In this document: piece by piece, positions 14,407 through 21,888 of the stretch
Numbering within the stretch: the first letter of the stretch is position 1
Layout of the letters: each line of letters begins with the position of its first letter
Notes under the pieces: model-generated
What the model was told of the DNA's origin: nothing
Seen by the model: only the letters and a program-made list of their open reading frames with translations
Databases searched by the model: none
NCBI GenBank assembly: GCA_946543025.1
Contig: CAMNLN010000004.1
Span: 1-29,490, forward strand
Direction: 5' to 3'
DNA length: 29,490 bases
DNA from: an uncultured Verrucomicrobiota bacterium
Lineage (GTDB): Bacteria; Verrucomicrobiota; Kiritimatiellia; RFP12; UBA1067
Position numbers and translations under genes: made by a program

Positions 14407-15485
14407 GGCGTCTCCACTCCTCCTCCCTTGCCTGCCGTCCGAAGGCGGAGCTGTCCGCAGGCGGCGGCCACGTCCTTGCCGCGGCTGCGGCGGAGCATCG
14501 TCTGGACATGCGCCTTCATGAGCACGTCGAGGAAGGCGAGCTGCGTCGCCTCGTCGGGCGTCTGGAAGTCGGGCCGATGGTCCACGGGCGAGAGCGGGAT
14601 CAAGTTCACCTTGCAGGAAGGCAGCGTCTTGAGGCGGCGGACGAGCTCCTCTGCGCAGGCGCGCGAGTCGTTGAGGCCCTTCACGAGCGTGTACTCGAAC
14701 GTGATCACGCGGCCCGTCGCGCGCGTGTAGTCGCGGCAGGCGGCCAGCAGCTCGTCGATGGGCCACCTCTTGTTCACGGGCATCAGCCGCGAGCGCAGCT
14801 CGTCGTTCGGCGCGTGGAGCGAGACGGAGAGCTCGAACTGGTACCCTTCCGCCGCCAGCCGCGCGAATCCGGGCACGATGCCGCACGTGGAGAGCGTGAT
14901 GTGGCGCGCGCCGAGGTTCGGCCCCTTCCCGGCGTTCAGCACCTTGAGTGCGCGCAGCGTCTCGTCGTAGTTCGCGAACGGCTCGCCCATCCCCATCACC
15001 ACCAGGTTCGTGAGGCAGAGGCCCGAGCCTTGCCGCCTGTTCTCCGGCGAGGCGAAGAGATGCTGGGCCGTCATCACCTGCGCCACGATCTCGTCGGCGG
15101 CGAGGGAGCGGACGAGCCCCTTGCTGCCGGACGCGCAGAACGCGCAGCCCATCGCGCAGCCCACCTGCGTGGAGACGCACTGCGTGAAGCGCCCCTTCGC
15201 GGGAATCACCACCGTCTCCACCGAATTGCCGTCCGAGAGGCCCAGCAGAAGCTTCGTCGTACCGTCGTCCGCGCGGTCTTGCGCCAGCACCTCGGGGACG
15301 CGCAAGGGAAACTCCGCCTTCAGCGTCTCGCGGAAGTCTTTCGGAAGCGTGGTGGCGGCGTCCCAGTCCATGACCCAGTCGCGGTAGAGGCTCTGTAGGA
15401 TCTGGTCGGCGCGGAACGCGCGCAGGCCGCGCGCCGTGAGGAGCGGCTTCCAGTCGTCTGGGTGGATCGACCAGGCGGGCGTCAT
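14394..15485 (-). CDS. rlmN: Dual-specificity 23S rRNA A2503 / tRNA methyltransferase
   Basis: 363 residues. It is a radical SAM enzyme that methylates C2 of adenosine 2503 in 23S rRNA. The 4Fe-4S motif is C110-x3-C114-x2-C117 (GCAMGCAFCAS). The two mechanistic cysteines fit Cys103 (TQCVSTQ) and Cys343 near the C-terminus (RGKDVAAACGQL). GMGEPFANYD is the usual SAM-binding GxGEP-type motif. The start ATG 15485 overlaps the TetR stop (ATGA). Being sandwiched in an operon between a TetR regulator and a kinase/sigma pair is unusual for this housekeeping gene. Confidence 0.96.
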   Translation of the reverse strand: MTPAWSIHPDDWKPLLTARGLRAFRADQILQSLYRDWVMDWDAATTLPKDFRETLKAEFPLRVPEVLAQDRADDGTTKLLLGLSDGNSVETVVIPAKGRFTQCVSTQVGCAMGCAFCASGSKGLVRSLAADEIVAQVMTAQHLFASPENRRQGSGLCLTNLVVMGMGEPFANYDETLRALKVLNAGKGPNLGARHITLSTCGIVPGFARLAAEGYQFELSVSLHAPNDELRSRLMPVNKRWPIDELLAACRDYTRATGRVITFEYTLVKGLNDSRACAEELVRRLKTLPSCKVNLIPLSPVDHRPDFQTPDEATQLAFLDVLMKAHVQTMLRRSRGKDVAAACGQLRLRTAGKGGGVETPCRS

Positions 15486-16078
15486 TTCCGAGCCAGCCCC
15501 TTCAGGATCTCGTCGATGCGGTTGACGACGTCCGTCACGGACGGATCGCCGCTCACGGTGAGGCGAAGGACGGCGCTCTCGAACTGGGCGTAGAGGAGGT
15601 CGGTGTAGACGTCGGGGTTCGCGTCGGCGCGGAACTCGCCGTGGTGGATGCCGCCCACGAGCAGCGTGTGCAGGATGCGCTTGAGGCCGATCGTGAACGT
15701 CATGATGCGCCGCGTCATGTCGTGCTTGCCGCGCTTCATGGCCATCACGAAGTCGATGATGACGGCCAGAAACTCGCGGTTGTCGAAGAGCGTGGCCGTC
15801 ACGGCCGTGCAGATCTGGCGGAGGCGGACGGACGAGGGAAGCTTCGCGTGCATGATCTCGGCGTGCTTCTGGACGACGCGCTGGAGGACGAGCAGGATGG
15901 CCGCGTCGAAGATCTGCCGCTTGTTCTTGAAGTAGCGGTAGAGGATCGTGCGCGCCACGCCGCAGCTGTCGGCAAGATCCTGGAACGTGACGTCGTTATA
16001 GCCCTGCCGCGCGAACAGGCGGATGGCGTTCGCGATGATGACGTGCTTGCGCGCGCGATGGTCGACAGTGGCTTTCAT
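15482..16078 (-). CDS. TetR/AcrR-family transcriptional regulator
   Basis: 198 residues. The N-terminal DNA-binding domain is typical (ANAIRLFARQGYNDVTFQDL, then GVARTILYRYFKNK). The C-terminal ligand domain is not assignable to a ligand. The ATG at 16078 lies eight bases below an extended -10 and begins a four-gene chain with overlapping ends (TetR, RlmN, kinase, sigma factor). It may regulate its own operon or the MATE operon that ends just upstream. No palindromic operator stands out. Confidence 0.92.
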   Translation of the reverse strand: MKATVDHRARKHVIIANAIRLFARQGYNDVTFQDLADSCGVARTILYRYFKNKRQIFDAAILLVLQRVVQKHAEIMHAKLPSSVRLRQICTAVTATLFDNREFLAVIIDFVMAMKRGKHDMTRRIMTFTIGLKRILHTLLVGGIHHGEFRADANPDVYTDLLYAQFESAVLRLTVSGDPSVTDVVNRIDEILKGLARK

Positions 16079-16086
16079 TCCGCGCT

Positions 16087-16095
16087 AGTATATCA
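16087..16095 (-). promoter_or_regulatory. Extended -10 promoter of the tetR-rlmN-kinase-sigma operon
   Basis: TGATATACT on the minus strand, with no good -35. The T-tract of the preceding terminator (16097-16102) directly abuts it. The start codon is eight bases downstream. Confidence 0.6.
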
Positions 16096-16096
16096 T

Positions 16097-16129
16097 AAAA
16101 AACGACAAGCCGGACGACTATCGCCCGGC
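16097..16129 (-). terminator. Intrinsic terminator overlapping the RsbW-like stop codon
   Basis: On the minus strand GCCGGGCGA pairs with TCGTCCGGC (nine pairs, one G-U), and the three-base loop is TAG, the stop codon of the RsbW-like gene (16118-16120). After six bases a TTTTTT run follows. Confidence 0.8.
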
Positions 16130-16552
16130 GATCCGCAGGCGCAGGACGTTCGCCCCGCCCTCGCGCGCGTAGGTCACCTCGTCCATCATCTTCTTCACCA
16201 TCAGCAGGCCCAGCCCGCCGATCGGCCGTTCCTCGGCCGAGAGGGTGATGTCCGGATCGTCGTGCGTGAGCGGATTCCAAGGCGTGCCGTCGTCGATGAA
16301 CGCCAGGCACCACGCGCCGGCGTCATGCTCGAGCCGCACCGTGAGTTCGCTCGCCTTGGAAAACTTCATCACGTTGGAGGCGATCTCGTCCTGGCAGATC
16401 ATGAGCTTCGTGGAAATGGCTGGCGGACAGCCTGCAGACTCCAGCGCGCCTTCAAGGAACGCGACCAGGCCCGGCATCGCCGCCGCAGCGGCCGGAACGG
16501 TCTTTTCCTGCGAAAAAGGCGCAGTGCCCGCATCTTTGGTCTGGCTGTCCAT
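16118..16552 (-). CDS. RsbW-like anti-sigma / serine kinase (GHKL ATPase)
   Basis: 144 residues. A GHKL ATP-binding domain of the RsbW/SpoIIAB type: N-box with Glu56 and Asn60 (DEIASN), G1 box around Asp87-Gly89 (FIDDGTPWNPL) and G2 box GGLGLLMVKKMMDEV (112-126). The roughly 25 N-terminal residues are Ala-rich and probably disordered. Such proteins bind a sigma factor or another target and phosphorylate a STAS antagonist; the STAS gene lies one base upstream of this ATG. The gene ends inside a terminator, so it closes the MATE operon. Its target sigma factor is unknown; the ECF factor further on is only a candidate by proximity. Confidence 0.88.
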   Translation of the reverse strand: MDSQTKDAGTAPFSQEKTVPAAAAAMPGLVAFLEGALESAGCPPAISTKLMICQDEIASNVMKFSKASELTVRLEHDAGAWCLAFIDDGTPWNPLTHDDPDITLSAEERPIGGLGLLMVKKMMDEVTYAREGGANVLRLRIAGR

Positions 16553-16553
16553 G

Positions 16554-16853
16554 TCAGGCGAGCGTGAGGATGTCGGAAAAGCCGGTGATGTCGAACACCT
16601 CGCGCACGGCGGGGACGGCGTTCGCGATCGTCAGCGAGCCGCCGGCGGCCAGCATCTTCTTGTGCGTGGACAGCAGCACGCGCAGGCCGGCCGAGGAGAT
16701 GTAGGCGACCTGCGTCAGATCGAGGACGAGCGCGGCGACGCCGTCGAGCAGGGGCGCCAGCTCCGTCTCGAGCTGCGGGGCCGTGAGCGTGTCGATGCGC
16801 CCGTCCAGGGCGACCGTCAGCTTGTTTCCGTCGAGGGTCTTCGATGCGATCAT
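16554..16853 (-). CDS. STAS-domain anti-sigma factor antagonist (SpoIIAA/RsbV-like)
   Basis: 99 residues, one complete STAS domain. The phosphorylation-site segment VAYISSAGLRVLL places the serine at position 53 or 54, as in SpoIIAA/RsbV. GRIDTLTAPQ is the conserved N-terminal stretch. The ATG overlaps the MATE stop codon (ATGA) and the stop is one base before the RsbW-like ATG, so all three should be made in step. Expected role: the unphosphorylated form binds the RsbW-like kinase and frees its partner. No PP2C phosphatase is in the window. Confidence 0.92.
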   Translation of the reverse strand: MIASKTLDGNKLTVALDGRIDTLTAPQLETELAPLLDGVAALVLDLTQVAYISSAGLRVLLSTHKKMLAAGGSLTIANAVPAVREVFDITGFSDILTLA

Positions 16854-18595
16854 TCTTCTTTTCCTTTCGTGTCGTTGAGTGTGAGGCGTCTGCCGTTGAA
16901 CTTGAAGACGTTCCTGTTGTAGCCGGTGGTGGTGAGGTTCATCCGCCCAGGCATGGCCTCCATGACGGACGCGACGAGGTACGCCCGCAGGGACGTGATG
17001 CGCGCGTCGGCGTCCGTGATGTCGAACACCTCGCCGTCGTCGCGGAGGATCAGGGCCAGGCCGCCGTCGTTGGCGTCCAGCGTCGCCTCGCCGTGAATCT
17101 TCTTCGCCCCGTTGCGGTCCTTCACCGCCATGAACACCTCCTCGACCATGAGCGCCGCGCGGAACACGGTCGCCTCGGGGAAGTTCCGGCTCGCGAGGAA
17201 GCGAGAGACGGCGGAGGAGGTTTCCGCGATCTCCCGGTCGACGAGCGTCAGGTTGAACACGCGCAGGTTCGCGTCACGATCCGTCGGCAGCAGCAGCGGG
17301 AACTGCCGCCGCCCGTAGCGCCAGAGCAGGAACCCGCCGAAGACGAGGATCGTCACGACGGGCGCCGCGCCAAGCGCCGCCCACACGCCGTTGATCCCGA
17401 ACGTCCACCCGAGAACCGGATAGAGCGCCACCGGCACGACGAAATTGAGCAGGGCCGTCAGCGCGCACGCCAGCCCCTCCTTCTCGATAAAGAGGTAATA
17501 GGAGTTGAACAGAAACCCCAGCGCCGTGCAGACGAGGCCGCAGGAGACGAGGCGCACCGCCGTGCAGGCCGGGCCGACGAGCGCCTGCTCGTCGATGCCC
17601 ACGAGCTTCACCATCAGCTGCGGCCAGCAGAGGAGGACGAGCGAAACGACCGCACCCTCGATCAGCGTGATGCGCGTGGCGGCGCGCATCACGGTGCGCA
17701 CGCCCACCGTGTTCTGTTCGCCAAGATAGACCCCCACGATCGGCTGTGCGGCGTTCGCCGGCCCGTTGAACGCCTCGGAAAATCCCAGCACCGCGAGGAC
17801 GACGCTCAGCACCGGCAGCATCTTGGCCCCGTAGTGGCGGATGACGAACACGTTCAGCAAGGCGAAGAGAGCGGCCCAGCAGAGGCGCACGCTCGCATCG
17901 CCGAACGAGATGCTGCAGATGTGCCAGAGGTCGCCGAGCGAAAAGTGGCGCACGAGCCGAAGCGTATGCGCGCGCCGCAGGAAGTGGGTGGAGAGGATGG
18001 CGATCGCCAGGGTGTTGCCGACGATGGTGCCGATGGCGCAACCGGCCATGCCCATCATCTTGCAGAGGACGAACGAAATGCCGCAGTTGCTGCCGAGCTG
18101 GGCGACGTACGACCAGAAACAGAGCCGCGTGCCGCCGTCCGCGTAGACGGAGTTCGCGAGCAGCACGGCCACCGGCTCGAGGAGGGCGCACACCATGAAC
18201 CAGTTCCAGTAGGGAACGGCGTAGCCCAGCTCGTCCGCCGTCGCGCCGAACAGGCCCAGGAAGGCGTCGCGGCCGAGGGCGAACGCGAGCACGCCGATGC
18301 CCCCAAGCAGGATCGCGCTCCAGAGCCCTTGCGAGAACATCTCGGCGGCGCGGTCCCGGTTGAAGCGCCCCGTCTCCAGCGAAAAGCAGATGGCCGTGCC
18401 CGTGCCCAGCAGGCAGGCGACGAAGGAAACGACGTTCATCGGCGGCTGGAGCAGGTTCAGCCCCGCGAGAGCCTTCTCGCCCAGGACGTGTCCGGCAATG
18501 ACGCTGTCCGCGAGTCCCATCAGGAACTCGATCACCATCGAGAAGGAGGCCACCACCAGGAAGCCCCTGAACTTTGCTACGCCAAACGCCGTCAT
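16850..18595 (-). CDS. MATE-family transporter fused to a degenerate GHKL (RsbW-like) domain
   Basis: 581 residues from ATG 18595; a TTG four codons earlier is possible. About 12 hydrophobic segments span residues 1-440 (for example LMGLADSVIAGHVLGEKALA), the MATE/MOP flippase pattern. Residues about 455-575 resemble RsbW-like ATPases (RAALMVEEVFMAV, LILRDDGEVFDIT). However, the N-box Asn is replaced by Ala and the G2 glycines are missing, so ATP binding is doubtful. The cytosolic domain could hold the STAS protein at the membrane or couple transport to the partner switch. No ribosome site is evident. The gene begins 18 bases after the 3' end of tRNA-Thr and is probably read from the tRNA promoter. 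Confidence 0.85.
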   Translation of the reverse strand: MTAFGVAKFRGFLVVASFSMVIEFLMGLADSVIAGHVLGEKALAGLNLLQPPMNVVSFVACLLGTGTAICFSLETGRFNRDRAAEMFSQGLWSAILLGGIGVLAFALGRDAFLGLFGATADELGYAVPYWNWFMVCALLEPVAVLLANSVYADGGTRLCFWSYVAQLGSNCGISFVLCKMMGMAGCAIGTIVGNTLAIAILSTHFLRRAHTLRLVRHFSLGDLWHICSISFGDASVRLCWAALFALLNVFVIRHYGAKMLPVLSVVLAVLGFSEAFNGPANAAQPIVGVYLGEQNTVGVRTVMRAATRITLIEGAVVSLVLLCWPQLMVKLVGIDEQALVGPACTAVRLVSCGLVCTALGFLFNSYYLFIEKEGLACALTALLNFVVPVALYPVLGWTFGINGVWAALGAAPVVTILVFGGFLLWRYGRRQFPLLLPTDRDANLRVFNLTLVDREIAETSSAVSRFLASRNFPEATVFRAALMVEEVFMAVKDRNGAKKIHGEATLDANDGGLALILRDDGEVFDITDADARITSLRAYLVASVMEAMPGRMNLTTTGYNRNVFKFNGRRLTLNDTKGKEE

Positions 18596-18613
18596 CGTCC
18601 AATGCAAAAGAAA

Positions 18614-18688
18614 TGGAGCCGGCAGAGGGATTCGAACCCCCGACCAGCGGTTTACAAAACCGCTGCGCTACCACTACGCTATGCCGGC
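18614..18688 (-). tRNA. tRNA-Thr (anticodon TGT)
   Basis: Acceptor stem GCCGGCA / TGCCGGC with an encoded CCA (18614-18616). The anticodon stem GCGGT/ACCGC has loop TTTGTAA, giving anticodon TGT. The T-loop GGTTCGAATCC is standard. It reads ACA and, by wobble, other Thr codons. It is the first transcript unit ahead of the MATE gene. Confidence 0.97.
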
Positions 18689-18702
18689 GCGAAACGGCAT
18701 GT

Positions 18703-18730
18703 ATTCTACCACAAAACGGCGGCGTTTCAA
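18703..18730 (-). promoter_or_regulatory. tRNA-Thr promoter
   Basis: Extended -10 TGGTAGAAT (18703-18711) and -35 TTGAAA (18725-18730), spacer 16. The tRNA starts about eight bases after the expected transcription start. The -35 lies back to back with the upstream part of the mutS promoter. Confidence 0.7.
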
Positions 18731-18743
18731 AGTCCCGATTTTA

Positions 18744-18752
18744 TGCTATACT
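18744..18752 (+). promoter_or_regulatory. Extended -10 promoter of mutS
   Basis: TGCTATACT with only a weak -35-like TTTCAA (18725-18730), the same bases that read TTGAAA for the tRNA on the other strand. Unlike several genes here, mutS keeps a real leader with AGGA (18768-18771) five bases before the ATG. Confidence 0.6.
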
Positions 18753-18776
18753 GAAAGCCATCGAAACAGGAATAAC

Positions 18777-21284
18777 ATGGAGAAGATAGAGCTCACTCCC
18801 ATGCAGCGGCAATATCGCGCCATCAAGCGCGACCTGCCGCCCGGCGCGATTCTCATGTTCCGCCTCGGCGACTTCTACGAGATGTTCGGCGAGGACGCGG
18901 TCGTCGCCTCCCCGATCCTCGGCGCCACCCTCACCCAGCGCGCCGGGCAGCCGATGTGCGGCATTCCCTACCACGCGCTCGACGCCTACCTCGCCAAGCT
19001 CATCCGCGCCGGCAAGACGGCCGCGCTCTGCGACCAGATGGAGGATCCCCGCACCGTCAAGAAGGGCATGATCGTCCGTCGCGAGGTCACCCGCATCGTC
19101 ACCCCCGGCACCGTCACCGAGGACGGACTCCTCGACGCCGACGCCAACTGCTACATCGCCGCCGTCTCCGGCCTCGGCCTCGCCCTTCTGGACCTCTCCA
19201 CCGGCGAGTTCGCCGTCGAGCCGTTCGACTCCGCCGAGAAGCTCGCAGACGCCCTTGCCCGCTACCGCCCCGCCGAGCTCGTCCTTCCCAGACCCGACGC
19301 GGAAGATGTCGACGACCGTCCGGAGGAATCGATCCTTCAGACTGCCGTCAAGAACACTTCCCACGCCGACGCCTGGACCTTCAGCCACGATGCCGCGCGC
19401 GAGGAGCTGCTGCGCCACTTCAACGTCACCGCCCTCGACGGCTTCGGCCTCGAAGGCAAGACGGACCTCGTCTGCGCCGCCGGCGCCCTTCTCCACTACG
19501 TCCACGTCACCCTCCGCCACGCCGTCGACCACGTGCGCAGCATACGCCTGCGCGAATCGGCCGACTTCCTTGCGCTCGACGCGGGCACGATCCGCCACCT
19601 CGCGCTCCTTCCGGGCGACGGCGTCGTCCGGGAGGCCTCGCTCCTCGGCGTCCTCAACGTCACGCGCACGCCCATGGGTGCGCGCCGCCTCGCCGGCTGG
19701 ATTCGCCAGCCTCTCCGCCGCGCCGACGCCGTGAACGCGCGCCTCGACGCCGTGGAGGCGTTCGTCAGGGACCGCATCGGCCTCTCCACCCTGCGCGAGC
19801 GCCTCGGCGGCGTCCGCGACCTGGAACGCCTCATCGCGAAGGTCGATTCCGGCCGCGCCAACGCGCGCGACCTCCGCGCCCTCGCCGCCTCTCTCCGCCC
19901 CGTGGCCGACGTCAGGCGCGAGCTGGACGACGCGCGTCTCGCAAAAGAAGGAGGATTCGTCGCTTCCATCAAGGACAGGCTCTCCCCCGAGACCGACGTC
20001 GTCGCCCTCGTCGACCGCGCGATCTGCGAGCAGCCGAACGTCATCCTCACCGAGGGCAACCTCATCGCCCCCGGCTACAGCGCGGAACTTGACGAACTCC
20101 GCCAGATGGCCGCCGCCGGCCACCAGTGGATCGCCGAATACCAGGCGGCCGAGATCGCCCGCACCGGCATCAAGACCCTCCGCGTGCGCCGCAACTCCGT
20201 CTTCGGCTTCTACATCGAGATCTCCAAGGCCGCCGCCGTCTCCGCGCCGCCCGAATACGAGCGCCGCCAGACGCTCACGAACGCCGAGCGCTTCACCACG
20301 CCCGAGCTGCGCGAGTACGAACGCAAGGTGATGGGCGCGCAGGAGCGCGCCTACGCGCTCGAGGCCGACCTCTTCCGCGACGTCGTCGCCCAGGTGGCGC
20401 TTCGCACGGCCCCCATCCAGCAGACCGCCGCCGCGCTCGGCGACCTCGACGCGATCCTTTCGCTGGCCGACCGCGCGCTCGCCGCCGGCTACGTGCGACC
20501 CGTCGTGGACGAATCCGACGTCCTCGAGATCGCCGACGGCCGCCATCCCATCATCGAGCAGCTGCCCGACGCCGAGCCGTTCGTCCCCAACGGCACGAAG
20601 CTCAACGGCTCCACGGACCAGATCATGCTCATCACCGGCCCCAACATGGCCGGCAAGTCCACCTACCTCCGGCAGGTGGCCACCATCGCCATCATGGCCC
20701 AGGCCGGCTCGTTCGTGCCCGCCTCGTCCATGCGCCTCGGCGCGCTCGACCGCGTCTTCACCCGCATCGGCGCGGGCGACGACCTCGCGCGCGGGCGTTC
20801 CACCTTCCTCGTGGAGATGCAGGAGTCCGCCAACATCCTCAACAACGCCACGCCCCGCTCGCTCATCGTCCTCGACGAGATCGGCCGCGGCACCTCCACC
20901 TTCGACGGCATCTCCATCGCGTGGTCCGTGGCCGAGTACCTCCACGAGAACCCGAAGGTGAAGGCCAAGACGCTCTTCGCCACGCACTACCACGAGCTCA
21001 CCGACCTCGCGGAGAAGTTCCACGGCATCAAGAACTACACCGTGCGCGTGAAGGAGGACGGCGATCGCGTCGTGTTCCTGCGGCGCATCGCGCCCGGCGT
21101 CGCCGAGCGCAGCTTCGGCATCCACGTGGCCGCGATGGCCGGCCTCCCGCGCGCCGTCGTGGACCGCGCCGACCAGATTCTCAAGAACCTGGAGGCGAAC
21201 GACCTCGACGTCAACGCCCCCAAGGTGGTGCGCCGCCCCCGAAAGAAGCTCTCCGACCTCCCCGGCCAAATGACGCTCTTCTAA
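18777..21284 (+). CDS. mutS: DNA mismatch repair ATPase MutS
   Basis: 835 residues, close to the usual length. The mismatch-binding N-terminus is present, with the Phe-x-Glu reading motif inside RLGDFYEMFGEDA. The ATPase domain shows Walker A GPNMAGKSTYLRQ (about residue 620), Walker B LDEIGRGTSTFDG (about 698) and ATHYHELTDL. The C-terminus ends GQMTLF, which fits a sliding-clamp binding motif of the QxxLF type. The start ATG 18777 has AGGA at the right distance. No mutL lies in the window. Upstream it diverges from tRNA-Thr; downstream, 110 bp separate it from the type III chaperone gene. Confidence 0.97.
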   Translation: MEKIELTPMQRQYRAIKRDLPPGAILMFRLGDFYEMFGEDAVVASPILGATLTQRAGQPMCGIPYHALDAYLAKLIRAGKTAALCDQMEDPRTVKKGMIVRREVTRIVTPGTVTEDGLLDADANCYIAAVSGLGLALLDLSTGEFAVEPFDSAEKLADALARYRPAELVLPRPDAEDVDDRPEESILQTAVKNTSHADAWTFSHDAAREELLRHFNVTALDGFGLEGKTDLVCAAGALLHYVHVTLRHAVDHVRSIRLRESADFLALDAGTIRHLALLPGDGVVREASLLGVLNVTRTPMGARRLAGWIRQPLRRADAVNARLDAVEAFVRDRIGLSTLRERLGGVRDLERLIAKVDSGRANARDLRALAASLRPVADVRRELDDARLAKEGGFVASIKDRLSPETDVVALVDRAICEQPNVILTEGNLIAPGYSAELDELRQMAAAGHQWIAEYQAAEIARTGIKTLRVRRNSVFGFYIEISKAAAVSAPPEYERRQTLTNAERFTTPELREYERKVMGAQERAYALEADLFRDVVAQVALRTAPIQQTAAALGDLDAILSLADRALAAGYVRPVVDESDVLEIADGRHPIIEQLPDAEPFVPNGTKLNGSTDQIMLITGPNMAGKSTYLRQVATIAIMAQAGSFVPASSMRLGALDRVFTRIGAGDDLARGRSTFLVEMQESANILNNATPRSLIVLDEIGRGTSTFDGISIAWSVAEYLHENPKVKAKTLFATHYHELTDLAEKFHGIKNYTVRVKEDGDRVVFLRRIAPGVAERSFGIHVAAMAGLPRAVVDRADQILKNLEANDLDVNAPKVVRRPRKKLSDLPGQMTLF

Positions 21285-21307
21285 AAAATCGCCAAGACGC
21301 TGTAACC

Positions 21308-21336
21308 TTGTCCGCTCAGCCGTGTAGACAGGACAA
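21308..21336. promoter_or_regulatory. Inverted repeat upstream of the type III chaperone gene
   Basis: TTGTCC and GGACAA are separated by 17 bases in the 110-bp gap between mutS and the chaperone gene. It could be an operator or a weak mutS terminator, but there is no T-run. No TGnTATAMT promoter is present in this gap, unlike at most other genes in the window. Confidence 0.3.
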
Positions 21337-21394
21337 AGCGAGAACTTTTATGACAAACCATCAAACCAAACGCACAAGAAGGAGACAAGAGATC

Positions 21395-21871
21395 ATGGAC
21401 AACCTCGCGCAGGCACTCAAGGAACTCGGCCAAAAGAACGGGTTCAATCTCGCGCTCGACGACAACGGAACCTGTTCGCTCGAGCTGGCCGACGGTCGTC
21501 CGCTCGTTCTCCAGGAACGAGTCAACCTGAACGAGCTCGACTTCGTCGCGCTGCTGGGCGAAGTCCCGGACGCCGCCCACGCCGACGTGTTCCGGGAACT
21601 CCTCACGGCCAACTTCTACTGGGAGAAGACGCTCGGCGCAACGCTTTCCTGGAACGCCGACCTCGAGCAAGTCGTGCTCATCTACCCGCTTCCGCTCGCC
21701 GACGCGACGGACGAGACGCTCGAATCGATCTTCAAGCGCTTCCTTGAGCTGCAGGCCGCATGGAAGGAGCGGCTCGAGGGACTTGTCGCCGAGGCTTCGG
21801 TGAGCGCCGAAACCGACGACGACGAGGACGACGCCTTCGCCGGAAACGACAACATGGTCATCAACCCCTAA
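21395..21871 (+). CDS. CesT/Tir-type type III secretion chaperone
   Basis: 158 residues from ATG 21395, chosen because AAGGAG lies ten bases upstream; an in-frame ATG at 21350 lacks such a site. Size and pattern match class I type III secretion chaperones: an N-terminal helix (NLAQALKELGQKNGFNLAL), strands (GTCSLELADGRPLVL), a helix-rich middle (FRELLTANFYWEKTLGATL), a strand with VVLIYPLPL and a long C-terminal helix. The last 20 or so residues are strongly acidic (AETDDDEDDA), as is common in these dimeric proteins that keep an effector partly unfolded before export. The gene lies 17 bp ahead of a SopB/IpgD-like effector, its probable client. Sequence identity within the CesT family is always low, so the call rests on pattern plus context. 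Confidence 0.8.
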   Translation: MDNLAQALKELGQKNGFNLALDDNGTCSLELADGRPLVLQERVNLNELDFVALLGEVPDAAHADVFRELLTANFYWEKTLGATLSWNADLEQVVLIYPLPLADATDETLESIFKRFLELQAAWKERLEGLVAEASVSAETDDDEDDAFAGNDNMVINP

Positions 21872-21888
21872 TTCAGGGAGGCATCCCC

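Noticed and set aside
13369..15180. A 603-residue kinase with a long N-terminal extension
   Set aside because: The extension overlaps rlmN in another frame and has Arg/Ala-rich shadow composition; GTG 14406 with GGAG fits the kinase start.
16850..18607. TTG 18607 as the MATE start
   Set aside because: It would place the start seven bases from the tRNA 3' end and adds only four non-conserved residues; ATG 18595 is preferred, though no ribosome site supports either.
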